Source: Bacteroides finegoldii DSM 17565 (GTDB taxonomy: Bacteria > Bacteroidota > Bacteroidia > Bacteroidales > Bacteroidaceae). Taken from it: a stretch of DNA of 64,000 nt. The stretch is from assembly GCF_000156195.1 (NCBI RefSeq), contig NZ_GG688330.1, positions 48,167 through 112,166 on the forward strand, written 5' to 3'. This document shows, in pieces, positions 1 to 8,218 of this stretch (position 1 is the first letter of the stretch; every line of letters begins with the position of its first letter). A program made the translations under genes and the position numbers. The notes under the pieces are model-generated. The model was not told where the DNA came from. It ran no database searches and worked only from the letters and a program-made list of their open reading frames with translations.

Positions 1-135
1 AATTTCTTTGAAAGGAGGGCAACCAATGCCGCAGCAGAGTCATTCAATGCTAAAATCAAAGCATTTAGAGCACAGTTCAGAGGAGTAAGAGATAGAGCTT
101 TTTTCTTATATAGACTTGCTAAATTATATGCTTAA
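1..135 (+). CDS. Transposase C-terminal fragment (left edge of window)
   Basis: Frame 1 is open from the first base to a TAA at 133-135 and gives 44 residues ending in AKIKAFRAQFRGVRDRAFF then LYRLAKLYA. This basic, aromatic tail resembles the end of DDE transposases of the ISL3/ISAon1 type that are common in Bacteroides. The rest of the gene lies outside the window, so intactness cannot be judged. The IS right end should fall between the stop codon and the tRNA genes, about 136-240. The family name is from memory of this tail and is moderately secure; that it is a transposase is more secure. Confidence 0.7.
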   Translation, partial: NFFERRATNAAAESFNAKIKAFRAQFRGVRDRAFFLYRLAKLYA

Positions 136-249
136 ATATAGAATCCCTCAGATTGTTACGTTGACCCTGTTTTTCATGATATAATAGGTTGGTATTTAAA
201 AAACAAAGGGGATAACTTACTGAAAAACAGAAAGCTACCCCTTTGATTG

Positions 250-322
250 TCGGAATGAGGCGACTCGAACGCCCGACCCCTACGTCCCGAACGTAGTGCG
301 CTACCAACTGCGCTACATTCCG
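250..322 (-). tRNA. tRNA-Pro(CGG)
   Basis: The minus strand folds into a 73-nt cloverleaf: acceptor stem CGGAATG/CATTCCG with discriminator A, D arm GCGC/GCGC, anticodon stem CTACG/CGTAG around the loop TTCGGGA (anticodon CGG, reading CCG), and a T arm with TTCGAGT. CCA is not encoded. It lies 13 bases downstream of tRNA-Phe on the same strand, so the two are probably co-transcribed. Confidence 0.96.
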
Positions 323-335
323 ATTGCTTAAGAAG

Positions 336-408
336 TGGTGTCACCAGGAATCGAACCGGGGACACAAGGATTTTCAGTCCTTTGCTCTACCAACTGAGCT
401 ATGACACC
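336..408 (-). tRNA. tRNA-Phe(GAA)
   Basis: The minus strand folds into a 73-nt cloverleaf: acceptor stem GGTGTCA/TGACACC with discriminator A, D arm AGCTCAGTTGGTAGAGC, anticodon stem AGGA/TCCT around the loop CTGAAAA (anticodon GAA), and a T loop TTCGATT. CCA is not encoded. It is the first gene after the promoter at 426-455. Confidence 0.97.
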
Positions 409-425
409 TTTCTTGTTTGCGGGTG

Positions 426-455
426 CAAAGATAAGTATATTTTTTAATACCGCAA
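426..455 (-). promoter_or_regulatory. Promoter of the tRNA-Phe/tRNA-Pro unit
   Basis: On the minus strand a TTG (453-455) is followed after 19 bases by TATCTTTG (426-433). This fits the Bacteroides sigma-70 pattern TTTG, 19-21 bases, TAnnTTTG. The predicted start falls about 10 bases before the tRNA-Phe 5' end. Confidence 0.7.
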
Positions 456-524
456 TAACTTTGGAAGAAATTTTCGCCAATTTCTGATATGGAGAATAAT
501 AGTTGTATTTTTTAGATAATATAT

Positions 525-560
525 ATCCCGTATCAACTACCTGAATAGCCGATACGGGAT
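525..560 (-). terminator. Hairpin downstream of gadC
   Basis: The arms ATCCCGTATC (525-534) and GATACGGGAT (551-560) are perfect complements with a 16-base loop, 34 bases past the gadC stop. The sequence after it on the minus strand is AT-rich rather than a clean T-run. It is probably the end of the gadC transcript and may also limit tRNA read-in. Confidence 0.55.
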
Positions 561-593
561 TACTTTTTATATACAGAGATATACCTTTACCTT

Positions 594-2210
594 TTACTTA
601 GGTATCTCCTTTTTGGTATTTCCGGTTTCCGGAGATGTATTATTAGGGGTTGCACTTCCGCTTGAAACCTTAGAACTTCCTGACGGAGTAGCACCAGAAG
701 TTGTCGCATTGGAAGTTGCTGTACTGACACTACCGGCAGCTACATTCGCAGTTTGAGGCTGTACTTCCCAATGGAACGGTTCGAAATTGGAATTCGGGTC
801 TACCCAAGACGGTTTCTTTGCTGCATAGATGATGAATGGAGCAACAACGACAATGATAGCACCGATAATCAGTACGGAGAACCATACAGTGTTGCTACCT
901 GTAGAAATCTGGCTGGGCGGGATAAAGCTAAGGATAAAGGCAAGCAATGATCCGCAGAAACCGAGTCCGCCGACGAACCACATCAAACCGTTGCCACTCT
1001 TACCGATACGGAACGGGCGGTTCAGTTTTTTCATCTTATAACGAAGTGCGATTGCTCCGGAGAACATCAGCAGATACATGATAAGATAAAGAATCACTGT
1101 CAGCTGAGACAGGATCTGGTAGAAACTCTGTACAGAAGGCATTACCACAAACAACAGACTTAATACAGTTACTGCTATACCCTGCACGAACAGAATGTTT
1201 TTCTGTACACCCAGTTTGTTTGTTTTCTGGAAGAACGGAGGCATATAACCGGCTTTACCTACGGCAAAGATACCTTTTGACGGACCGGCAACCCATGTCA
1301 ATACACCTGCCAATACACCGAAGGCAAGGGCGATGGCAATGATCGGTGATAACCAGGAAGCATGGATATACTTGAAGTAGTTGTCAAAACCGACAAGTAA
1401 ACTCTGAGTCAGGTTAATATCATTTGCGGGGATGATAACACCAAGTGCGAAAGTACCTAGCACAAAGATAAGAACGGTGATAAGCGCACCGATAAATACT
1501 GCTTTCGGGTAGTTCTTGGATGGATTATCTACATCTTTCACGTGGATACCGCCCATTTCCATACCGGCATAGAACAAGAAGATACTGGCGGCTAGAACGA
1601 CATTGTCGAAATTGGTAAAGTCGGGGAAGAAGCTGCTGTCGAAATTCATGTTAGAGTGTCCGCCTGTTGCGAGATAAATGATACCTAGGATAATCAACAA
1701 TCCGGCCGGAATAATCGTACCGACCAAACCGCCGATTTTAGCCACTTTACCAACCCAGCTCATACCTTTCAGGGAAATGAATGTTGCCAGCCAATAGATG
1801 ATAAGTACGACGACGAGCGTGTAATACTTGTTGTTTGCCAGTGACATATCATGTACGTCATTCATTCCGATGAAGGCGATGGATACGGCACCGAATGTTA
1901 GTACTGTGGGATACCAGATTGTACTTTCAATCCATTGTACCCAAATGGCGAGGAATCCCAGTTTCTTGCCGTAGGCTTCGCCTACCCACCGGAACACACC
2001 GCCTTGTTTATCCTGGAACATGGCCGCCAATTCTGCTGCGACGAGCGATGTAGGAATAAGAAAGACAATAGCTGCAAAAAGATAGTAAAAGGCCGAACTC
2101 ATTCCGTATACGGCCTCGGCCGGTAGTCCACGCAATGATACTACTGCCGTAACGTTCATGATAGCGAGGGTAAACACCCCCAGCTTCACTGCATTTTTAA
2201 TATTTGCCAT
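594..2210 (-). CDS. gadC: Glutamate:GABA antiporter of the APC family (GadC-like)
   Basis: A 538-residue inner-membrane permease with about 12 hydrophobic segments. The first carries an APC signature near residues 20-30 (VTAVVSLRGLP). Its place behind glutamate decarboxylase and glutaminase identifies it as the exchanger importing glutamate and exporting GABA in acid resistance, although related amino-acid antiporters cannot be excluded from sequence alone. It is slightly longer than E. coli GadC (about 511). The last 55 residues are a low-complexity tail rich in Ser, Thr, Gly, Ala and Asn that ends in a charged KKEIPK. A terminator hairpin at 2340-2363 separates it from glsA, so it may have its own promoter or rely on read-through. 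Confidence 0.9.
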   Translation of the reverse strand: MANIKNAVKLGVFTLAIMNVTAVVSLRGLPAEAVYGMSSAFYYLFAAIVFLIPTSLVAAELAAMFQDKQGGVFRWVGEAYGKKLGFLAIWVQWIESTIWYPTVLTFGAVSIAFIGMNDVHDMSLANNKYYTLVVVLIIYWLATFISLKGMSWVGKVAKIGGLVGTIIPAGLLIILGIIYLATGGHSNMNFDSSFFPDFTNFDNVVLAASIFLFYAGMEMGGIHVKDVDNPSKNYPKAVFIGALITVLIFVLGTFALGVIIPANDINLTQSLLVGFDNYFKYIHASWLSPIIAIALAFGVLAGVLTWVAGPSKGIFAVGKAGYMPPFFQKTNKLGVQKNILFVQGIAVTVLSLLFVVMPSVQSFYQILSQLTVILYLIMYLLMFSGAIALRYKMKKLNRPFRIGKSGNGLMWFVGGLGFCGSLLAFILSFIPPSQISTGSNTVWFSVLIIGAIIVVVAPFIIYAAKKPSWVDPNSNFEPFHWEVQPQTANVAAGSVSTATSNATTSGATPSGSSKVSSGSATPNNTSPETGNTKKEIPK

Positions 2211-2339
2211 AAGTTAAGGTTTTAAGTGAAAAATATTTTAAAGTCAGTGTTATAACAACATTTTGTACGAGATGTTCCCGCAATCTCTTTCAAAGTTCGT
2301 TAATTAACATCGTAAGATAAATAGATTGTAATAGAAAAA

Positions 2340-2363
2340 GGTTACTATCGCGCAATAGTAACC
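2340..2363 (-). terminator. Intrinsic terminator between glsA and gadC
   Basis: On the minus strand GGTTACTAT, a six-base loop and ATAGTAACC form a perfect 9-bp stem followed directly by TTTTTC. It lies 26 bases after the glsA stop and upstream of gadC, so it should end or attenuate gadB-glsA transcription before gadC. Confidence 0.75.
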
Positions 2364-2388
2364 CTTCACTTTTTATCGGGAAAGTCTT

Positions 2389-3354
2389 TTAATCGACGAT
2401 CGTGATATGATTCTGACCGAATACATTCAGTCCTAGTTTGTTCATAATGTACTGGATAGCCAACTGTGCTTTTACAGAGTTACCCGATCCATCCAAAGGA
2501 GGAGCGAATGCTGCGATACCGAACTGTCCGGGCAACACACCCATCACACCACCTCCTACACCTGTCTTGGCAGGAATACCGGAAGTATACATCCAGTCGC
2601 CGGTATGTTCGTAGAAACCTACCGCGGCAATCATGGCTGTGATTTTGGGAGACAAGCTGGCGTCGAACACTTCTTTCTTGGTCACCGGATTCACACCGCC
2701 GTTGGCGATTGTTCCGGCAGCGATGGAAAGCTGCAATGCGGTCACTCCCAATGAACATTGACGCGTATAAAGGTCTAGAGACATATCCGGATCATCATAG
2801 ATACGGTTGTAGTTCTTCAGTAGCCAAGCAATGGAACGGTTGTTGAAGTTAGTATCCGATTCGGACTTATACAATTCGTCTATCAGTTGAGGAGCACTGC
2901 CGCACAAGTCGGTTATGTTTCCTACGATGGCGTCCCATTTCTTGACAGAGTCGCCTATTGGTTTCACCATACTGCAAGCGGAGATGGCGCCGGCGTTTAC
3001 CAATGGAGTAGACGGGTGGTCGTTTTCCAGCAAGATGGCGATGATAGAGTTGAAAGGCAAGCCTGTCGCGTCAGCTCCGATCTTGTCCAATATTTCCTTA
3101 GCGCCATATTGACGCAGAGCCAGGATAGCCGTATGTACTTTGGATACGGATTCTATTCCGAAGCGGTAGTCGGTATCCCCCACATGGATGGTCTGTCCGT
3201 TGAGCAGGCAGACACTGATTCCAAAGAGATCTTTGTTGACATTGGCCAAGTAAGGGATATAGTCGGCATTCTTGCCTCCCGTATTCGTCTTTACCTGATC
3301 GTATGCCTCCTGTACCACTTCTTGCAATTGAGCGAGTGTTACTTTTTTATTCAT
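2389..3354 (-). CDS. glsA: Glutaminase A
   Basis: A 321-residue cytosolic serine-dependent glutaminase that hydrolyses glutamine to glutamate and ammonia. The catalytic SxxK of this beta-lactamase-like fold is S69-V-S-K72 in GIESVSKVHTAI. The family motif around VNAGAISACSM and the C-terminal TGVGGGVMGVLPGQFGIA are also present. Length matches the family (about 305-330). It starts 7 bases after the gadB stop, a clear operon. In this setting ammonia release consumes protons and the glutamate made feeds GadB, so glutamine as well as glutamate can support acid survival. The hairpin just downstream suggests a gadB-glsA transcript. Confidence 0.96.
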   Translation of the reverse strand: MNKKVTLAQLQEVVQEAYDQVKTNTGGKNADYIPYLANVNKDLFGISVCLLNGQTIHVGDTDYRFGIESVSKVHTAILALRQYGAKEILDKIGADATGLPFNSIIAILLENDHPSTPLVNAGAISACSMVKPIGDSVKKWDAIVGNITDLCGSAPQLIDELYKSESDTNFNNRSIAWLLKNYNRIYDDPDMSLDLYTRQCSLGVTALQLSIAAGTIANGGVNPVTKKEVFDASLSPKITAMIAAVGFYEHTGDWMYTSGIPAKTGVGGGVMGVLPGQFGIAAFAPPLDGSGNSVKAQLAIQYIMNKLGLNVFGQNHITIVD

Positions 3355-3361
3355 AGATCTT

Positions 3362-4804
3362 TTATTTTTTAGCTGTTTTACGACGGCCGCCGTGGTTGAA
3401 TATTTTAGCTTCTACCGGAAGATTCTTTTCTTGTGCTATGCGGGTAGGAGTAGGATAATCCAATTTTTCCAGTTCTGTGATGGCGTTCTTGATGTCGCCC
3501 AGCAACATATCTGCCATATCGCGGCTGAATCCCTGACGGACAACGACGCGCATCACTACATAATCTTCCAGTTTGGAAGGCAATGTATAAGCCGGAACCA
3601 TCCAACCGTGTTGAGACAGTTTATCCTGCAAATCATACAAAGTCCATTTAGCGTTCTTTGCATATTCTGGTTTCAGATACCAGATGAACAACGGGTTTAC
3701 CACTTCGTTAGAGTAGTTGACGAACGGAGCCATCTTGGCTATTTCGTCATGGATGTATTTAGCGATCTGCAAAGAGTTGTACTGTACTTCTTTATAACCT
3801 TGGAATCCTAAACGGATGAACTGGTAGTACTGTCCCAGAATCTGAGCAGCCGGGCGAGAGAAGTTCAAACCTACTTGAGTGATGTTAGCACCCAGATAAT
3901 TTACACTGAACGACATCTCTTCTGGCAGATATTCTTTGCCTTTCCAAACCACCCAACCGAGTCCCGGATATACCAGACCGAACTTATGACCGGATACACT
4001 GATGGAAAGCACCCATTTCAGGCGGAAGTCCCATTTTGTTTCCGGGTAAAGGAACGGAAGGATAAAACCACCGCTGGCAGCGTCTACGTGGATAGGAATG
4101 TCATAACCAGTCTTGGCGTTGTAAGCATCCAGTGCTTTGTCCAATGCTTCTACGTCGTCGTTCAATCCTGTCCATGTAACACCCTGGATAGGTACGATAC
4201 AAATTGTATTCTCATCACACATCTTCAAGGCTTCTTCGGGATCGAGTGTGGTTTTGTCAAGTGTCAAAGGCACTTCACGCATTTCAATCTGCCACAACTG
4301 TGCAAATTTCTCCCATACAACCTGGAAACCTGTAGAAATAACAAAGTTCGGTTTATCAAATGGTTTACCTTGAGCCTGTCTTTTCTTACGCCAGCGCAAC
4401 CAAGCAGCTACACCACCCAGCATACAAGCTTCTGAGGAGCCGATAGCCAGAGCACCGGTTTTCCAAGTATCTTTTTCCGGAGAATTCCATAGGTTGGCAA
4501 CGATATTGATACATTTACCGTTCATCACTGCGATACGCGGATACTCAGTTTCGTCAATGTAGTTAATGTTGATGGCTTCGTTCATCAGCTTGGTAGCATA
4601 TTCATCCATGTAGGTAGTCACGAAAGTAGCCAGGTTCAGGCGCGGTTGAGTCTGAGCGAATGTTTCGTCTTTTACCATCTGATAGGCGACTTCAGGAGTA
4701 GTAGGTCCATCAGGTATCTTCTCTACCGGAGAGGGTTGCAACATTCTGTCTGAACCAAATGCTTCTGTTTTAGCATCGCCTTTTCTGAAATTTAAATCTT
4801 TCAT
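3362..4804 (-). CDS. gadB: Glutamate decarboxylase
   Basis: A PLP enzyme converting glutamate to GABA and CO2 while consuming a proton. From the chosen start it is 480 residues. HVDAASGG holds the PLP-pyridine aspartate (about D241) and SVSGHKFGLVYPG holds the Schiff-base lysine (about K274), both typical of class II decarboxylases. I chose the ATG at 4804 (MKDLNFRKGD) over an in-frame ATG at 4864, because the extra 20 residues are unlike the family N-terminus and lie in a leader containing a hairpin. It is the first gene of gadB-glsA, with gadC behind. A divergent MFS gene shares the upstream region. Confidence 0.96.
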   Translation of the reverse strand: MKDLNFRKGDAKTEAFGSDRMLQPSPVEKIPDGPTTPEVAYQMVKDETFAQTQPRLNLATFVTTYMDEYATKLMNEAININYIDETEYPRIAVMNGKCINIVANLWNSPEKDTWKTGALAIGSSEACMLGGVAAWLRWRKKRQAQGKPFDKPNFVISTGFQVVWEKFAQLWQIEMREVPLTLDKTTLDPEEALKMCDENTICIVPIQGVTWTGLNDDVEALDKALDAYNAKTGYDIPIHVDAASGGFILPFLYPETKWDFRLKWVLSISVSGHKFGLVYPGLGWVVWKGKEYLPEEMSFSVNYLGANITQVGLNFSRPAAQILGQYYQFIRLGFQGYKEVQYNSLQIAKYIHDEIAKMAPFVNYSNEVVNPLFIWYLKPEYAKNAKWTLYDLQDKLSQHGWMVPAYTLPSKLEDYVVMRVVVRQGFSRDMADMLLGDIKNAITELEKLDYPTPTRIAQEKNLPVEAKIFNHGGRRKTAKK

Positions 4805-4834
4805 ACTTAATTTGTTTTTTAAAAGGTTTAGGGC

Positions 4835-4853
4835 GATGGGGATTTTCCCCGTC
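4835..4853 (-). promoter_or_regulatory. Hairpin in the gadB leader
   Basis: GATGGGGA, TTT, TCCCCGTC form an 8-bp stem with one wobble and a three-base loop, 31-49 bases before the gadB start. No T-run follows, so an RNA stability or translation element is more likely than a terminator. Function is not shown. Confidence 0.35.
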
Positions 4854-4994
4854 GAATTTCCCACAACAACAGCAGGCTGTTTTGAAAGTTTTCGGCTTTT
4901 ACATTATTTGGCGTTTATTAAGGGGGGGATTCGTTTTGAACTTTATGCGATGAGTATTGTTCTCATCAAACCTAAACTTTTAACGAATTTGCGT

Positions 4995-6218
4995 ATGAAA
5001 ATACAGACGGGAAGAGGAACGATTTCTCTTATCACTTTAATTGCCATCTGGTCTGTTTCGGCACTGACTTCTCTGCCGGGGCTGGCCGTTTCGCCTATAT
5101 TGGGCGATCTTACGAAGATATTTCCGGAAGCTACGGATTTGGATATCCAGATGTTGACTTCGCTTCCTTCCTTGCTCATTATTCCTTTCATTCTGCTGGG
5201 TGGTAAGTTGACGGAGAAAGTCGACTTTGTCCGTATCCTGAAAATCGGACTTTGGCTCTTTGCGGTGAGCGGTATGTTGTATCTGGTTTCCAATAAGATG
5301 TGGCAATTGATTGTAGTAAGTGCCTTATTGGGTATCGGGGCTGGGCTGATTATTCCGTTGTCTACCGGTCTGGTGTCGAGGTATTTTACCGGAACTTACC
5401 GGGTAAAACAATTCGGCTTTAGTTCAGCAATCACTAATTTTACGTTGGTGATAGCGACTGCCGTCACCGGTTATCTGGCGGAAGTCAGTTGGCATTTACC
5501 TTTTCTGGTCTATTTGCTTCCGCTGATTTCTATTCTGTTGATCGGTCGTCTGAAGAAAGACCGGCCGGAAGTTGCCGCTGCTGATAGTGCAAGTTCGAAA
5601 GAAGAACGGGCGGTGATAGATACAGGCGGTAGTAAATATGGTATCCATGTGAAGCATTTGATAGAATTGATGTTCTTCTACGGAGTGACGACTTATATCG
5701 TATTGGCGGTGATATTCAATCTGCCTTTCCTGATGGAGAAGCATCATTTCTCAAGTGGAAATTCGGGCTTGATGATTTCTCTTTTCTTTCTGGCGATTAT
5801 GGCTCCGGGATTCTGTCTGGATAAGATTGCGGCTACATTGAAAGAACGTACCAAAGCATACAGCTTGCTGTTCATGGCATTGGGATTGTTGCTCATCTGG
5901 ATAGCTCCGCTTGAATGGCTGATTATTCCCGGATGTCTGTTTGTGGGGTTGGGCTATGGTGTCATCCAACCCATGCTTTATGATAAGACTACGCATACCG
6001 CATTGCCGGAAAAGGCCACATTGGCACTGGCATTTGTAATGATGATGAACTATCTTGCCATCTTACTTTATCCTTTTATCGTCGATTTTTTCCAATGGAT
6101 ATTTCATACCCAATCACAAGAGTTTCCGTTTATCTTTAATCTGCTGATTACTGTTGTCACTCTTTTCTGGGCATACCGGCGCCGTCATACCTTTTTGTTT
6201 AACGACCAATTAAAATAA
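4995..6218 (+). CDS. Major facilitator superfamily transporter
   Basis: An inner-membrane permease of 407 residues with about 12 hydrophobic helices in two halves, split by a hydrophilic loop near residues 190-215 (AAADSASSKEERAV). The short positively flanked loop GGKLTEKVD after the second helix matches the MFS loop 2-3. The substrate cannot be read from sequence. The frame is open from 4812, but residues encoded before 4995 (or a second candidate ATG at 4950) overlap the gadB start and look unlike a transporter N-terminus. It is divergent from gadB, and an EamA transporter starts 3 bases after its stop, so the two are probably co-transcribed. Confidence 0.85.
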   Translation: MKIQTGRGTISLITLIAIWSVSALTSLPGLAVSPILGDLTKIFPEATDLDIQMLTSLPSLLIIPFILLGGKLTEKVDFVRILKIGLWLFAVSGMLYLVSNKMWQLIVVSALLGIGAGLIIPLSTGLVSRYFTGTYRVKQFGFSSAITNFTLVIATAVTGYLAEVSWHLPFLVYLLPLISILLIGRLKKDRPEVAAADSASSKEERAVIDTGGSKYGIHVKHLIELMFFYGVTTYIVLAVIFNLPFLMEKHHFSSGNSGLMISLFFLAIMAPGFCLDKIAATLKERTKAYSLLFMALGLLLIWIAPLEWLIIPGCLFVGLGYGVIQPMLYDKTTHTALPEKATLALAFVMMMNYLAILLYPFIVDFFQWIFHTQSQEFPFIFNLLITVVTLFWAYRRRHTFLFNDQLK

Positions 6219-6221
6219 AAA

Positions 6222-7121
6222 ATGAAGAATAAGAAACTGGAAGCCAATCTTAGCATGGCTGTCTCGAAAGTTTTTAGCGGGTTAAATATGAATGCCCTGA
6301 AGTATCTTCTGCCTTTGTGGATGAGTCCGCTGACGGGAGCAACCCTTCGCTGCACGTTTGCGGCAGCAGCCTTTTGGGTAATCGGGTGGTTTATGCCTCC
6401 GGAAAAATCATCCGCCAAAGATAAATGGCTCCTTTTCCTGTTGGGGGCCTTGGGACTTTATGGCTTTATGTTTCTCTACCTGGCCGGATTGAGTAAAACA
6501 ACTCCTGTTTCCAGTTCCATTTTTACCAGCCTCCAACCTATTTGGGTTTTTCTCATGATGATATTCTTTTATAAAGAAAAAGCGACCACTAAAAAAATAA
6601 TAGGAATTTCTATCGGTCTGATAGGAGCATTGGTTTGTATTTTAACTCAGCAAAGTGATGATTTGGCGTCCGATGCTTTCACGGGAAATATGCTTTGTCT
6701 TCTTAGCTCTGTGGTATATGCTGTCTATCTGATTCTTAGTCAGCGTATCTTGACTGCCATCGGAGCAATAACCATGTTGCGCTATACCTTTTCCGGTGCT
6801 GCCGTATCTGCTATAATAGTAACGTTCATTACAGGATTTGATGCTCCGGTATTTTCCATGCCGTTCCATTGGGCACCTTTCCTTATCCTGATGTTCGTAT
6901 TGATTTTCCCGACCATTATCAGTTATATGTTGTTGCCTGTCGGTTTGAAATATCTGAAGACAACGGTGGTTGCTATTTATGGTTATCTGATTCTGATTGT
7001 GGCAACTATTGCCTCCCTTGCTTTGGGACAAGACCGTTTTAGCTGGACGCAGACGTTTGCCATTATTTTTATCTGTATCGGAGTTTATTTGGTAGAAGTT
7101 GCCGAAAGCAAGGAGCGATAA
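6222..7121 (+). CDS. EamA/DMT-family transporter
   Basis: A 299-residue inner-membrane protein with 10 predicted helices arranged as two EamA repeats (roughly residues 10-140 and 150-290), the usual size for a drug/metabolite transporter. The end of the first repeat (SSIFTSLQPIWVFLMMIFFYKEKATTKKIIG) is typical of the family. It begins 3 bases after the MFS stop. The pair may export related compounds, but nothing in the sequence names a substrate. A strong hairpin follows at 7168-7193. Confidence 0.88.
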   Translation: MKNKKLEANLSMAVSKVFSGLNMNALKYLLPLWMSPLTGATLRCTFAAAAFWVIGWFMPPEKSSAKDKWLLFLLGALGLYGFMFLYLAGLSKTTPVSSSIFTSLQPIWVFLMMIFFYKEKATTKKIIGISIGLIGALVCILTQQSDDLASDAFTGNMLCLLSSVVYAVYLILSQRILTAIGAITMLRYTFSGAAVSAIIVTFITGFDAPVFSMPFHWAPFLILMFVLIFPTIISYMLLPVGLKYLKTTVVAIYGYLILIVATIASLALGQDRFSWTQTFAIIFICIGVYLVEVAESKER

Positions 7122-7167
7122 AAGTTTCTCGGTGTGGAACACTTTGTTTCAAGGCATGGAACAAAAA

Positions 7168-7193
7168 AAGAGCGTCCTTCACAGAACGCTCTT
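7168..7193 (+). terminator. Bidirectional terminator between convergent EamA and HIT genes
   Basis: AAGAGCGT and ACGCTCTT form a perfect 8-bp stem around a 10-base loop. An A-run precedes it, which becomes a T-run on the minus strand. It lies between the EamA stop and the HIT stop and can serve both. Confidence 0.75.
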
Positions 7194-7213
7194 GCTTATT
7201 TCATCATCATGTT

Positions 7214-7606
7214 TTATAGAGAGGAGTTGATTGCTTGTGCTATCGACTTGAATTCTTCATCCGACAATTTCAATTTCGGATTTGAGAACAACATATCCGA
7301 TTCCTTTTGGATAGGAATTAAATGAATATGAGCGTGAGGAACTTCGAGTCCGATAACTGCTTCGCCCACTTTTTGGCATGGGAAAGCTTTTTCGATGGCA
7401 CGGGCTACCTTTTTTGCAAATACGTGCATTGCGGCCAGGTCTTCATCGCTCAAATCGAAAATATAGTCTACTTCCTGTTTGGGCACTACCAATGTATGTC
7501 CCTTTACCAACGGATTGATATCGAGGAAAGCAAAAAACTTTTCGTTTTCCGCCACCTTGTAGCAGGGGATTTCGCCTGCGATGATTCTGCTGAATATTGT
7601 TGCCAT
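7214..7606 (-). CDS. HIT family nucleotide-binding hydrolase
   Basis: A 130-residue cytosolic protein with the histidine triad H91-A-H93-I-H95 in VPHAHIHLIP, the catalytic motif of nucleoside phosphoramidases and hydrolases such as Hint. The N-terminus (IFSRIIAGEIPCYKV) and the central INPLVKGHTLVVPK are canonical. Length is normal. It lies 52 bases downstream of greA on the same strand, with an intervening hairpin. The physiological substrate is unknown, as for most bacterial HIT proteins. Confidence 0.95.
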   Translation of the reverse strand: MATIFSRIIAGEIPCYKVAENEKFFAFLDINPLVKGHTLVVPKQEVDYIFDLSDEDLAAMHVFAKKVARAIEKAFPCQKVGEAVIGLEVPHAHIHLIPIQKESDMLFSNPKLKLSDEEFKSIAQAINSSL

Positions 7607-7625
7607 AACTTTTTATTGATAAAAT

Positions 7626-7654
7626 AAGGCAAGCCTCACACGGAGACTTGCCTT
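7626..7654 (-). terminator. Hairpin between greA and the HIT gene
   Basis: AAGGCAAG and CTTGCCTT form a perfect 8-bp stem with a 13-base loop, starting 4 bases past the greA stop. The clean T-run is on the plus side; on the minus strand the stem is followed by ATTTTATC. It may terminate greA only partly. Confidence 0.55.
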
Positions 7655-7658
7655 TTTG

Positions 7659-8123
7659 TTAAAATGATATGTTTACTACTTCCAATGCAATTTTGCCCTG
7701 TGGAACTGTAATTTCTGCAACTTCACCTACCTTCTTGCCAAGCAGTCCTTGTGCAATCGGAGTGTTAACGGAAATCTTGCCTTCCTTCAAGTTAGCTTCG
7801 CTTTCAGAAACAATGGTATAAGTCATTTTCATACCGTTTTTCACGTTCTTCAGTTCCACCTTATTTAAAATCTGTACGGAATCTGTTTTGAGTTTGGACT
7901 CATCAATGATTTTTGCATCTGCGATCACCGTTTTCAATTTGTTGATGCGCATTTCCAACATACCTTGCGCTTCTTTGGCGGCATCGTATTCTGCATTTTC
8001 CGATAAGTCTCCTTTATCTCTGGCTTCGGCTATTGCCGCAGAGATCTTCGGGCGTTCCACTGTTTCCAGCTCTTTAAGTTCCGCCATTAGTTTTTTGTAA
8101 CCTTCTTCTGACATATAAGCCAT
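7659..8123 (-). CDS. greA: Transcription elongation factor GreA
   Basis: A 154-residue protein that enters the RNA polymerase secondary channel and stimulates cleavage of backtracked transcripts. The N-terminal coiled coil (about residues 5-75) includes the basic and acidic run EARDKGDLSENAEYDAAKE, where the tip acidic residues D and E act on the polymerase active site. The C-terminal FKBP-like domain ends TVPQGKIALEVVNISF. Length is close to E. coli GreA (158). The leader between its promoter (8219-8249) and the start contains an intrinsic terminator. Confidence 0.97.
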   Translation of the reverse strand: MAYMSEEGYKKLMAELKELETVERPKISAAIAEARDKGDLSENAEYDAAKEAQGMLEMRINKLKTVIADAKIIDESKLKTDSVQILNKVELKNVKNGMKMTYTIVSESEANLKEGKISVNTPIAQGLLGKKVGEVAEITVPQGKIALEVVNISF

Positions 8124-8172
8124 GATGTTTTCCTCCTTTAATTGTTTTTATGGTCATATAAACAAAAAAGAA

Positions 8173-8195
8173 TTCCAACATGAGTCATGTTGGAA
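8173..8195 (-). terminator. Intrinsic terminator inside the greA leader
   Basis: TTCCAACATG and CATGTTGGAA form a perfect 10-bp stem with a three-base loop. On the minus strand it is followed by TTCTTTTTTG. It lies 49 bases upstream of the greA start, downstream of the predicted greA promoter and also downstream of the lipoprotein gene at 8306-9457. It can act as the end of that gene, as an attenuator for greA, or both. Confidence 0.75.
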
Positions 8196-8218
8196 CCCTC
8201 TTTTTCATTATTTCTTTG

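Noticed and set aside
2887..3372. 161-codon plus-strand open frame over glsA
   Set aside because: It is antisense to a well-conserved gene and has no recognisable protein features.
4805..4864. Upstream in-frame ATG for gadB adding 20 residues
   Set aside because: The extension is not GadB-like, contains the leader hairpin, and the downstream ATG gives a family-like N-terminus.
4812..4994. Upstream extension of the MFS transporter gene
   Set aside because: It overlaps the gadB start region and its residues do not look like a transporter N-terminus.
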